Assembly: GCA_964528155.1 (NCBI GenBank)
Contig: CAZGRL010000126.1
Location: 1-10,345, forward strand
DNA from: G001797105 sp964528155
GTDB lineage: Bacteria > Chloroflexota > Anaerolineae > Anaerolineales > E44-bin32
Length of the DNA: 10,345 bases
Reading direction: 5' to 3'
Shown here: piece by piece, positions 1-7,088 of the stretch
Layout: each line of letters starts with the position of its first letter
How positions within the stretch are numbered: position 1 is the first letter of the stretch
Translations under genes and position numbers: made by a program
The notes under the pieces: model-generated
Databases searched by the model: none
The model's input: the letters and a program-made list of their open reading frames with translations, nothing else
Told to the model about the DNA's origin: nothing

Positions 1-258
1 GATGCCAGACATCGCATCAGAGAACGGCCCATACCCGGCCAACGGATCGAATGTGTCCCCGACGCGATAGGCTGAATATCGAGCCGCCTCCTGTGACGCA
101 ATGGCGGTGGCAGCCTGCACCCAGAAGGTCCAGGCTACTGCCCCGATGGCCAGGATGATCATGACGAACAGAGGAAAGGTGACGGCCACCTCAAGAAGGG
201 CCTGTCCATCCCGATCACTGCTTCCCCGGCGAGCGCAGCGTCCCTTAGGAACGACCAT
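1..258 (-). CDS. tadE: TadE-like pseudopilin (N-terminal part, cut by window edge)
   Basis: Only the first 86 residues are in the window; the gene continues past base 1. The ATG at 258 is preceded by GGAGAG two bases upstream of it. A short basic leader (residues 1-17, with several Arg) ends in Asp-Gly, followed by QALLEVAVTF and a hydrophobic segment at about residues 24-46, then an AARYSAY stretch. Gly18 followed by Glu at mature position +5 matches the class III prepilin/pseudopilin processing site known from TadE/TadF proteins. TadE-family proteins are membrane-anchored minor pilins needed for Flp pilus biogenesis. It follows flp and tadC on the same strand, where tadE genes usually sit. 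The family call is secure. Whether it is TadE, TadF or a longer TadG cannot be settled without the C-terminus. Confidence 0.88.
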   Translation of the reverse strand, partial: MVVPKGRCARRGSSDRDGQALLEVAVTFPLFVMIILAIGAVAWTFWVQAATAIASQEAARYSAYRVGDTFDPLAGYGPFSDAMSGI

Positions 259-314
259 GGGGCTCTCCACGCACAGACGAGAATGCAGAAGCCGGCCGCG
301 CGCGAAGCCGGGGC

Positions 315-330
315 GCGCCCAGCGGGGCGC
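315..330 (-). other. GC hairpin between flp and tadE
   Basis: On the transcribed (minus) strand a perfect 6-bp stem, GCGCCC pairing with GGGCGC around a CGCT loop, begins 8 nt after the flp stop codon. A second, weaker stem (CCGGC/GCCGG) can form just downstream, around 294-312. There is no following T-run, so this is not a classical intrinsic terminator. A stem in this place could protect the 3' end of the pilin message or partly attenuate transcription into tadE, giving pilin in excess of the minor subunit. That role is inference; the inverted repeat itself is directly visible. The rest of the 80-bp gap shows nothing else beyond the tadE ribosome binding site. Confidence 0.5.
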
Positions 331-338
331 CTGGCTGC

Positions 339-500
339 TCACGGCTCGAACCACCTGGATCCTTCGTTGATCTTGCTGGCCACCAGGCGAAACAGGGCAA
401 TGATCGCCAGGGCCGCGACGACGCCGGCGGCGATAATGGCGGCGTACTCAGTGAGCGGTCCGCCTTCCTCATCTAGAATGAACCGTCTCAATTCCTCCAT
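339..500 (-). CDS. flp: Flp-type major pilin prepilin, 53 aa
   Basis: A 53-residue gene starting at ATG 500, with a strong Shine-Dalgarno GGGGAGG at 509-515, 8 nt upstream. The leader MEELRRFILDEEG is short and charged. It is followed by GPLTEYAAIIAAG and an unbroken hydrophobic helix to about residue 40, ending in a short polar tail (KINEGSRWFEP). Cleavage between Gly13 and Gly14 would put Glu at mature position +5 followed by Tyr, the hallmark of Flp/TadF-class pilins processed by a TadV/CpaA prepilin peptidase. The mature protein of about 40 aa is near the lower end for Flp subunits. It lies 47 bp after tadC and before tadE. It should be the polymerising subunit of the pilus made by the neighbouring genes. 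It is the only pilin gene in the window, and no prepilin peptidase is present. Confidence 0.9.
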   Translation of the reverse strand: MEELRRFILDEEGGPLTEYAAIIAAGVVAALAIIALFRLVASKINEGSRWFEP

Positions 501-547
501 GATGTGGGCCTCCCCATTCCAGATCGTCAGAGCGTCATACTCGATTC

Positions 548-1576
548 TCAGCCGCCGAAGACATCGAGAACCAGCGAGAAGGCCGGCCCTCCGACGACCA
601 TAAGCAGTGGTATCAGAATGGCTCCTGCGGTCGCCGTTACCACCAGCGTCGCCCGCATTCCAGCCTCGCGTTGCTCTTGAGCGATCTCCTCGACCATGTC
701 GTCCGCAAGCTCAAACAACCTCTCGGCCATGGGTGCGCCGCGCAGGCCGGCCTCGACGACATCCAGAAATGACATCACCTCCGACGACACCGGATAGATG
801 CGCTCAAGCTTTTCCCGGACATCCTTGAACCCTTCCCCCACCCCGGCCGAAAGGAGCAGCGCAAGATGGTTTAGGAACTCTGCGAAGAGCCCCCCACCCA
901 TGCCGACCATGCCCGTCCCCAGAGCCGCCTGGAACTTGCGCGACTCCTCGTCGATTTCGCGAGTCACTCTCGCCCGCTCGTCGAAGGGCAGCTTGAAAGC
1001 GCCGCCCGAGGTCGGCTGCAGCTGGGCACTCATGTGAGAGAGCGTCTCCTGGAACGTGCCGTAGGCCATCACAGCGAAGGCGACACGATCCAGCATGAAA
1101 GCCATCTCACGCCGCAGCGCGTCACGACGCTTCTGGATGCGGTCAGCAACGACCGACTCCGGAGAGATCAAGCCGAGAACGCCAGCGATAAGCGAAACGA
1201 AGAGCGCCAGCGGCATCGGCAGGCCCGCCAGAACGCCGAGGACGATGGCTCCCACTGCATAGAGCCCCATGTAGGCGATCTTGCGCTGATAGAACTGAAG
1301 CGGCGAGTCGTAGGGGTTGCCCGCCCTGGCCAGGCTCACTTCCAGCGGCTCATCGCCCAGGCCAAACCGGCCGAATGGCAACACCTCCGTGATCGATTGC
1401 GCCAGCCGAGCGGCAAGGGGCAGGCGCACGCGCCGATCGCCTTCTTCATATTGAGCCAGCGCGCCGGAATGCTCGGCGAGGGAAAGGCGTAGTCGCCCGG
1501 TTATGCCACCAACCAGGAAGAACAGCCCCATTGCCCCGAGCGCGGCGAAAATGAAGTTGATCGCCTGCGCGTTCAC
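548..1576 (-). CDS. tadC: TadC, inner-membrane platform protein of the Tad pilus (T2SSF family)
   Basis: A 342-residue polytopic membrane protein. Hydrophobic segments are at about 7-26, 100-118, 121-138 and 309-330. The cytoplasmic region between the third and fourth carries the type II secretion F (GspF-like) fold, including a FLDVVEAGLRGAPMAERLFELADD helix pair typical of TadB/TadC proteins. TadC pairs with TadB to form the membrane platform that couples the CpaF motor to pilin polymerisation. The start is a GTG at 1576 whose last bases overlap the TadB stop codon (GTGA, 4-bp overlap), so translation is probably coupled. The segment between residues about 182 and 230 contains a Gly-rich stretch (GMVGMGGG) and makes the F domain longer than usual. 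Downstream comes flp. Assignment as TadC rather than TadB rests on gene order and the C-terminal membrane segment; the family is clear. Confidence 0.87.
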   Translation of the reverse strand: MNAQAINFIFAALGAMGLFFLVGGITGRLRLSLAEHSGALAQYEEGDRRVRLPLAARLAQSITEVLPFGRFGLGDEPLEVSLARAGNPYDSPLQFYQRKIAYMGLYAVGAIVLGVLAGLPMPLALFVSLIAGVLGLISPESVVADRIQKRRDALRREMAFMLDRVAFAVMAYGTFQETLSHMSAQLQPTSGGAFKLPFDERARVTREIDEESRKFQAALGTGMVGMGGGLFAEFLNHLALLLSAGVGEGFKDVREKLERIYPVSSEVMSFLDVVEAGLRGAPMAERLFELADDMVEEIAQEQREAGMRATLVVTATAGAILIPLLMVVGGPAFSLVLDVFGG

Positions 1577-2604
1577 GCGACCCCTTCTCCGCTGCCTCCC
1601 CCACCCCGGGGGAGTGTGGCCTCGGGTGTCAGATCAGCCGGGCCTGGCGCGGTGGATCGACGTCGCTCAGGGACACTGCGCCGGTAAGGGATGGGGTTCA
1701 CCACCCGCCTGACGATTGCGCTTGCGGCCAGGTAAACGCCGACGTCGACCAGAAACGCCAGGATGAGGATCAACTGCCCCAGAGGCTCGGCGTAGAAGCG
1801 AGCGTACTCCGGCGCGACGGCACGGAAGAAGAGCACGACCAGGAACGGCATCACCGCGACGATCACCAGCTGGCGTCGGGGGTTGGAAATGTTGGCCCTC
1901 ATCTCCCGCCGGATGCGCACCTCTTTGCGCAGTCGAGGGATGAGCAGGTCCAGGATTTCCGGGATCCGCTGGGGCATGTTGTGAAACTGGAGCAGCGCTT
2001 CGGCTACGCGGTCGAGCGCATAGCTCCCGCGCAGCCCCAAGAGCCTGTGCAGCCTGGAGTAGTCGATCCTTGATTCCGAGAACGTCGCGGCCAACTCCTC
2101 GAAGTCGGACCGGCAGACGTCCGGCCCTTGCTCTGAGACATATCGCAGGGCGCCAGCGGGAGACAAGCCCCTTGTCAAGAACGCGGCACGCATATCGCGC
2201 AGCGCGAGCGGCATGGCGGCTTCGTACTCGTCGAGGAGCCTTGAGCGGCGATTGTCCAGGAAAATGTAGTAAAGGAACAATCCGGAGATGAAACCGATGA
2301 CAACGGCGGCGATACCGCCGGTGGCAAAGAACATCACACCGCCGACCGAAATCCCCAGGAGAAGCGAGACCATCAGGAACTCGCCCGCGCTGACCCGCAT
2401 GCGGCCCTGGTAGAGCATCTGGTCCAGGCGTTCCAGGATATTGCCCGAGATGCGCTCGGCTCTGGGGAGCTCCTCGCCCTCGGGGCCGTAGAGCAACCCT
2501 CCCGGCGCGTGCCTGAGGGATACGGCCACATAGGTGTACAGGCCCAGGAAGATCATGTACATGCCGAGCGCGCCGATCAGGGCGATCAGGACGTTGAAGC
2601 TCAT
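1573..2604 (-). CDS. tadB: TadB, inner-membrane platform protein of the Tad pilus (T2SSF family)
   Basis: A 343-residue membrane protein with hydrophobic segments at about 5-27, 76-94, 97-116, 246-262 and 276-298. A GspF-like cytoplasmic domain lies around 125-245, starting at AAMPLALRDMRAAFLTRGLS, the usual opening of TadB F domains. The Arg-rich stretch RLRKEVRIRREMRANISNP precedes the fourth hydrophobic segment. After the last membrane segment comes a tail of about 40 residues, first basic (RRSVPERRRS) and then Pro/Gly-rich (RGGGGSGEG), likely disordered. TadB and TadC form the platform on which the CpaF ATPase acts. The ATG at 2604 overlaps the cpaF stop codon (ATGA), and the gene overlaps tadC by 4 bp at the other end, so cpaF-tadB-tadC is a tightly coupled trio. 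Confidence 0.9.
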   Translation of the reverse strand: MSFNVLIALIGALGMYMIFLGLYTYVAVSLRHAPGGLLYGPEGEELPRAERISGNILERLDQMLYQGRMRVSAGEFLMVSLLLGISVGGVMFFATGGIAAVVIGFISGLFLYYIFLDNRRSRLLDEYEAAMPLALRDMRAAFLTRGLSPAGALRYVSEQGPDVCRSDFEELAATFSESRIDYSRLHRLLGLRGSYALDRVAEALLQFHNMPQRIPEILDLLIPRLRKEVRIRREMRANISNPRRQLVIVAVMPFLVVLFFRAVAPEYARFYAEPLGQLILILAFLVDVGVYLAASAIVRRVVNPIPYRRSVPERRRSTAPGPADLTPEATLPRGGGGSGEGVA

Positions 2605-4055
2605 GCCTTGACCTTCTTCTCAGCCTGAATGACGGTATCGAAAGAAACGCCCGACCTGTGAAACAGATCCTCGTGAGCTGTGTAGTCCGCAACAAGCGTC
2701 GGCCGATAGCCTCTCTTCTCGCCACCCTCGAAAATCGCATGGAGAACCGGAAGCCCGCTATCGACCTCGCCGGTGAATTCCCCAATCTCCAGGATGTAGC
2801 GCCGGCCGTCGAAGTCCTGCATCTCGGTGACGCCCACATCGAACGATGTGCCAATCAGCCGCGCCACGCGATCCGCATCCATATCGAGCCCGGCCTGAAA
2901 GAGCATGGCACCTACTCTCTGTGAGAGCTCATGCAACGAGTTGGCGTGGATCGAGGTCAGGTTTCCACCATGGCCTGTCTGCATCGCGTTGAGCAGATCG
3001 TAGACCTCGGGCCCGCGCGCCTCGCCCAACACCAAGTGATCGGGCCGCTGGCGCAGGGCTGCGATGATCAGGTGGCGCATGTCGACTTCGATCCCGCCCT
3101 CCAGGAGCTTCCGCCGCGTGACGAAGTAGACACAGTTCATGGGTGTGTCGCCGCCCGGACGGAGCTTCAGCTCGCGAGTATCCTCGAGGACCAGAACCCT
3201 CCGCTCCGGAGGGATCTTCTGGCCCAGGGCTGACAGGATCGCGGTCTTGCCCACACCAGTCCGGCCGATGACCAGGATGTTGAGACCGGCGAGAACGGCG
3301 GCATGCAGGTACGTTGCCGCTGCCGCGGTAAGGAGCGCTCCATCCACCTCGGCCGCGGCATAGTCAGGGATCTCGGGATCCACAACCCTTCGGCGGACCT
3401 GGACCGGCTTGCCCACGAACTCCTCCAGAGTCCAGGCGACCGGTCGGTGCCGGCGGATCACAACAACAGGCCACGGCTCAGTGATCGGGCTGGTGACCAC
3501 ATTCAATCGGTGTCCGCTCGGAAGTTGTATGTCCACGATCGGTTGGAGCGGCCCTGCTTGTTTCCCCGAGAAGGCGATCACCTGATTGACCCGCCACAGG
3601 AGCTGCTCGGGGTCCGCCGCCAGATCGATGGGCATGCACTGCCAGCCTTCAACGGTGCGCACGTAGACTTCCTGCGGCCCGTTGATGGCGATGTCCTCGA
3701 TGTTCTCGTCGTCGAGCAGGTCTTCAATGGGCCCCAGCCCGTACAGCGTAGCGAAGATCCGTTCGACCCACTCCTCGATGGGGGTGTCCTGATCGACCAC
3801 CGGCATTCGCCCCCTGCTCACCCGGGCGATATTCTCCTCCTCGACGCTCTTCTGGATGATGGCTGCTACGCGCGCCCGAAGCTCCGGGCTGGTGCGCACC
3901 TTCATGACTTCGGAGGCGTTCAGCGAATCGCGGATACGCGAAAGAGCCGCTTCCGCGAGCATGCGAAGAGGCGTCATGTGCTGGGCCGCCGGATCTTCTA
4001 TCTCGATCCGCTTGGCAAGCACGTTGCCAAAAGGCAGGCTCGGGTGATCGTTCAC
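2601..4055 (-). CDS. cpaF: CpaF/TadA, pilus assembly motor ATPase
   Basis: A 484-residue secretion ATPase of the GspE/PilB superfamily, CpaF/TadA branch. After an N-terminal helical region, the NTD2-type segment runs at about 100-200 (GLGPIEDLLDD, INGPQEVYV, IVDIQLPSGHRLN). The C-terminal ATPase core has a Walker A GRTGVGKT (264-271), an Asp box LEDTREL (290-296), a Walker B LVLGEARGPE (341-350) and a His box GNLTSIHANS (364-373). It hydrolyses ATP in the cytoplasm as a hexamer and powers Flp pilus extension and retraction. An open frame continues upstream into cpaE. I chose the GTG at 4055 because it lies 13 bp after the cpaE stop, and GAGGG at 4066-4070, which overlaps that stop, supplies a ribosome binding site 10 nt away. 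The longer frame would overlap cpaE by over 150 bp. An ATG further in (MTPLRMLAEA) is a less likely alternative. Confidence 0.93.
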   Translation of the reverse strand: MNDHPSLPFGNVLAKRIEIEDPAAQHMTPLRMLAEAALSRIRDSLNASEVMKVRTSPELRARVAAIIQKSVEEENIARVSRGRMPVVDQDTPIEEWVERIFATLYGLGPIEDLLDDENIEDIAINGPQEVYVRTVEGWQCMPIDLAADPEQLLWRVNQVIAFSGKQAGPLQPIVDIQLPSGHRLNVVTSPITEPWPVVVIRRHRPVAWTLEEFVGKPVQVRRRVVDPEIPDYAAAEVDGALLTAAAATYLHAAVLAGLNILVIGRTGVGKTAILSALGQKIPPERRVLVLEDTRELKLRPGGDTPMNCVYFVTRRKLLEGGIEVDMRHLIIAALRQRPDHLVLGEARGPEVYDLLNAMQTGHGGNLTSIHANSLHELSQRVGAMLFQAGLDMDADRVARLIGTSFDVGVTEMQDFDGRRYILEIGEFTGEVDSGLPVLHAIFEGGEKRGYRPTLVADYTAHEDLFHRSGVSFDTVIQAEKKVKA

Positions 4056-4068
4056 GGGATGAAATCCC

Positions 4069-5505
4069 TCATCTTCTGAAGAACGCCCGGCGTTTCTTAG
4101 GGGCTTGCATCCGCTTCTTGAGAATGTCGACGATCCCCAGCGCGAAGTTCTCGGAGAGTGCGGCGATCCCGGCCACGAAGGGCTTGAGCGGGGCGTACTC
4201 TTCGGGATCCTCCCAGACCGCATGGGAGATGAACTTCCCCTGGTTGATCAACCCCATCATCATGTCGGACTCGACGAGGGGGATGGTGGCGAAGACCGGG
4301 ACGCCGAAGTAATCGGGGAGTTCGTCGCGCTTGATGAGCGCCCTCGGGGACCACCGGTTCACGATGAGGCGAAGCTGGTCCTGCGTAGTGGCCTGGTGCG
4401 CCTCGAGCTGGCGGATTCCCTCTCGAGTTGGCGCGACAGAAGGGCGGGACGGGGTGGCGATCACCAGAACATGCCCGGATGCTTTGAGGACCGCATAGTG
4501 AAGAGGGATCGTGACGGCCGTCCCAATGTCAAAGACGATGAACTCGTAGATGCCGTAGGCCTGCTGGATCAGCGCATTGATGAAGCGTACGCTCTGGGCA
4601 CCGTCCTCGGCCGAGAACGCCGGCAGCGTGGCGGCTTCCGGCGAGGCGATTCCGAAGAGGATGTCGAGATTCCCGGCCCCCTGCCCTGTCAGGTCCGGCA
4701 GACTGTAGATGTGTTCGTTCAACAGTTCCAATGTGAGCTTCGTCTTGACCAGATACTCTTGCGCGATGGTGGTGATATTCCGGCGCTGCGCGAACCGGTA
4801 TGCGTCCCGGCTCAGCGCCCAGGCCAGGTAACCCCGGCTCATGTCGGCGTCGATGAGCAGAGTCTCGTGGGCGGCGATCTGCGCCAGCTGCCATGCGGTT
4901 TCCGCGGCGATGATCGATTTGCCATCTCCCCCTTTGCTCGACCAGGCCACGATCACCTGTGTCGGGTGCCGGACCCCGGCAGGCGGGCGCTCGTGTGCCG
5001 CCCCGGCTCCCGGCTCCTCAAGGCGCGCGGCTTCTTCATCGGCCTCGACGGCCTCCGCCAGGGCCCTTTGCGCATACTTCTGGCGGGCCTCGACGAGTAG
5101 CTGCGGAAGCGCGTGGGCCAGCTCCTCGAAAGGCTCGGGCCGCAATGGCAGGCGATATACGAGCGCGCCTGTTTCGGCGACCGCGTCGAACCAGCCGCCG
5201 ACCGCCGGGACCAGGGCCACAACAACGCGGGCCACCTGCCCGTGCTGCCTGATGATCGCTCTGACCGACTCAGCTTTGAAGCCTGGCGTCGCGCCGTGCA
5301 GGACGAGAACCTCGGCCAGGGAGCTCTTCAGGCTTTCGATGAGTCCCGGGCCGATCTCCTGCTCGCGCGCAATCACGGAGAACACCTGGCTTCCGTCATC
5401 GGCTTTCTGAGAGTTGAGGTACCCGGTGATCAGCCCCGCCTCGGGTGGCGGTGCGATGACGATGGTTCTGGCGCCACGCTTTGGGGCATCATCATCCGCA
5501 AGCAT
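4069..5505 (-). CDS. cpaE: CpaE/TadZ, MinD/ParA-like pilus localisation ATPase
   Basis: A 478-residue protein with a degenerate receiver-like N-terminal domain (about 13-135), a charged linker rich in Ala/Glu (about 138-178) and a C-terminal MinD/ParA-type ATPase (about 182-455). The deviant Walker A is WSSKGGDGKS (188-197, signature Lys191 and Lys196), the A' motif LLIDADMSRG (216-225) and the Walker B region IVFDIGT (323-329). CpaE/TadZ proteins place the Tad secretion machine at a cell pole or focus and recruit CpaF. The Asp in KGGDGK, where Val, Thr or Ser is usual, is odd. The C-terminus ends in a strongly basic tail (KKRMQAPKKRRAFFRR) that might touch membrane lipids or CpaF (inference). 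The ATG at 5505 has GGGAGGG 6 nt upstream (5512-5518). It sits 21 bp after cpaB and just before cpaF, the canonical Tad order. Confidence 0.88.
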   Translation of the reverse strand: MLADDDAPKRGARTIVIAPPPEAGLITGYLNSQKADDGSQVFSVIAREQEIGPGLIESLKSSLAEVLVLHGATPGFKAESVRAIIRQHGQVARVVVALVPAVGGWFDAVAETGALVYRLPLRPEPFEELAHALPQLLVEARQKYAQRALAEAVEADEEAARLEEPGAGAAHERPPAGVRHPTQVIVAWSSKGGDGKSIIAAETAWQLAQIAAHETLLIDADMSRGYLAWALSRDAYRFAQRRNITTIAQEYLVKTKLTLELLNEHIYSLPDLTGQGAGNLDILFGIASPEAATLPAFSAEDGAQSVRFINALIQQAYGIYEFIVFDIGTAVTIPLHYAVLKASGHVLVIATPSRPSVAPTREGIRQLEAHQATTQDQLRLIVNRWSPRALIKRDELPDYFGVPVFATIPLVESDMMMGLINQGKFISHAVWEDPEEYAPLKPFVAGIAALSENFALGIVDILKKRMQAPKKRRAFFRR

Positions 5506-5526
5506 GTTGGTCCCTCCCGGTTGTGC

Positions 5527-6624
5527 TCACGGAGTCGGCGTCGAAGTGATCGAAGCCGCAGCGCTCGGAGTGGGCGAAGGTGATGGTGGTGTGCGCGTCG
5601 GTATCGCAGTCGGCGCGTGGAGCGCACGCTGGGTGGGCCAAAGCGCGCTGGCACCCGGCCCCAGCAACGAGGCTTCGGGCGCGATCGACTGCAGGCCGAG
5701 CTCGCGCTCCGCATAGAAGAAGGCGACCAGATCATCCCAGCTCATGCCCAGCGTCGGCGATCCGTTCGCCTCAGAGGCAAGCGGAGATCTGACTGCAACG
5801 CGCACGTCTCCGTTAGCCAGGGCGAAGGTGACGAGCTCCTCCGCTTCGCTCGGCATGGCAAGCACCAGTGATTGGATATCCCCGCGGACATACGCCGATT
5901 GCCCCTCCCCGGTGAAACCCGGGTTTGGCCGCTGCTCGTATACCACCCTGAGCACCACGGCGTTCCGCACCAAGCTCTTCGCGATGGGTAGCGTTACCTG
6001 AGGCGGGGACGTCGGACTGGGCACGGCCGTCGCCACCGGGACCGGCAGGAAGCTGCCGGACGGTTCGACGGGCGTCCCCAGATAGGTCTGGCCTCCCGAC
6101 TCGACCACCCCTCCGACGAATACCTCTCGTGGCTCGAGGGGATTGGGGGTGGGCAGTACAGACAACGAGCCGGCGAGGAAGGTCGCGCTACCGACTCCGA
6201 GCGTCAGATCGACCCGATCGCCCTCGCGGATGTCGGGCGGGGCTGTCTCAGGAGAGACGGGTACGACGAAAGCAACCAGATTCGGGTCGTCCAGCGCCAA
6301 CGAGGATCGATCGACGGCGGCCGGATTGTCCGCGTCGATCAGGCTCGCCTTGTGGATCGGCTCGTTCTGATGGACCGCTTCGACGAATACCGCACCCTCG
6401 AATCGGTCGGCCTCGCCCTCAAGCACGAACGAATCGATGAATGGCAGCTCGACCTGCGCTGCCTGCGCGATATCCGGCGAGAGGCGCTCGCCTGCCTGGA
6501 TGTCGCGTCTGGCCACGAGCACCAGCTCCGGCGGGGGGTTGATGATGTTGGCCACAAGGAAGAGCGCCACGAATGCAACGACGATCAGTGCGACGCCGAT
6601 GACGAGCTCAGGACGAATGCGCAT
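5527..6624 (-). CDS. cpaB: CpaB/RcpC, membrane-anchored SAF-domain pilus assembly protein
   Basis: A 365-residue protein with one N-terminal membrane anchor (about 7-29), then an SAF domain (about 34-95, ARRDIQAGERL typical of the CpaB/FlgA family). A larger RcpC-type region follows (about 112-282, with IREGDRVDLTLGV and a later VVLRVVYEQ strand). It is interrupted at about 155-212 by a Pro/Ser/Thr-rich insertion. The last 30 residues are almost pure Ser/Pro/Thr/Ala (TRTPPSPSPTPS). In diderm bacteria CpaB/RcpC sits in the periplasm and works with the secretin CpaC/RcpA. Here no secretin gene follows; cpaE comes next after 21 bp. In a monoderm the protein would project into the cell wall zone, and the low-complexity tail may span or anchor to it (inference). 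The ATG at 6624 has GAGGGGG 4 nt upstream, partly formed by the stop codon of the preceding gene. Confidence 0.87.
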   Translation of the reverse strand: MRIRPELVIGVALIVVAFVALFLVANIINPPPELVLVARRDIQAGERLSPDIAQAAQVELPFIDSFVLEGEADRFEGAVFVEAVHQNEPIHKASLIDADNPAAVDRSSLALDDPNLVAFVVPVSPETAPPDIREGDRVDLTLGVGSATFLAGSLSVLPTPNPLEPREVFVGGVVESGGQTYLGTPVEPSGSFLPVPVATAVPSPTSPPQVTLPIAKSLVRNAVVLRVVYEQRPNPGFTGEGQSAYVRGDIQSLVLAMPSEAEELVTFALANGDVRVAVRSPLASEANGSPTLGMSWDDLVAFFYAERELGLQSIAPEASLLGPGASALWPTQRALHAPTAIPTRTPPSPSPTPSAAASITSTPTP

Positions 6625-6633
6625 ATCGCCCCC

Positions 6634-7047
6634 TCATTGGTTGCTGCGAGCCCGGACAAGATCTCTTGCGAGGGTTTGGAAACGGAAGCTCAGGTCCCCG
6701 AGAGCGTAGGCTACGTACGTATCGAGTGGAGAACGGAGGGTCTCCCCCCAAGGGAGCTTGGTCAGCGCGTAGAACGCGGCCGCCAGGCCCTCGCCCACGC
6801 TACGGTGATATTGTAGCAGACCCGTGGCCAAAGCCAAAGCAGTTGAAGGGTGAAGCGCGCTCTGGCTCGGGAGCATCACTCCGGCGGCGATTTCGGCCTG
6901 GAGGCGAAGCTCCTCGACAGACGACCCTGCCGGCAGAGCGCGGTATTCCTTCCAGTATCGGATGAAACGCTCGCGCTTGTCCTCCGGGAGCAGGTTCACG
7001 ACAGGTATCTCGACCTCTGATAGATCAGTTACCTGATGTTCAAGCAT
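6634..7047 (-). CDS. Uncharacterised 137-aa protein heading the Tad operon
   Basis: I do not recognise this family. The ATG at 7047 has AGAGGG 6 nt upstream (7054-7059), and the stop lies only 9 bp before cpaB and contributes to the cpaB ribosome binding site, so it is a real, co-translated gene. The protein has no signal peptide and no membrane-length hydrophobic run. The N-terminal 20 residues are acidic (LSEVEIPVVNLLPEDKRERF); the rest looks all-helical, with RYWKEYRAL, EELRLQAEIAAGV, and an Ala/Leu-rich stretch at about 68-95 (STALALATGLLQY, AAAFYALTKLPW). It ends RFQTLARDLVRARSNQ. A small soluble helical cytoplasmic protein is the best description. Its place at the head of the cluster suggests an accessory or regulatory partner of pilus assembly, perhaps of CpaE or CpaF. 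No known motif supports a specific function. Confidence 0.8.
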   Translation of the reverse strand: MLEHQVTDLSEVEIPVVNLLPEDKRERFIRYWKEYRALPAGSSVEELRLQAEIAAGVMLPSQSALHPSTALALATGLLQYHRSVGEGLAAAFYALTKLPWGETLRSPLDTYVAYALGDLSFRFQTLARDLVRARSNQ

Positions 7048-7088
7048 CTCTCACCCTCTCTCTGCCCTCCGGAGCCCTAGGCTCGTGC

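Noticed and set aside
1667..2854. 395-codon minus-strand frame overlapping tadB and the end of cpaF
   Set aside because: Same strand but a different frame from two strongly supported genes; the product is Arg/Pro/His-rich and of low complexity.
3303..4079. 258-codon open frame on the plus strand opposite cpaF
   Set aside because: Antisense shadow of the conserved CpaF ATPase; no domain and no convincing ribosome binding site.
4056..4223. Upstream extension of cpaF giving a 540-aa protein
   Set aside because: It would overlap the end of cpaE by about 155 bp, and the added residues are Ser/Arg/Pro-rich with no family resemblance; the GTG at 4055 has a ribosome binding site.
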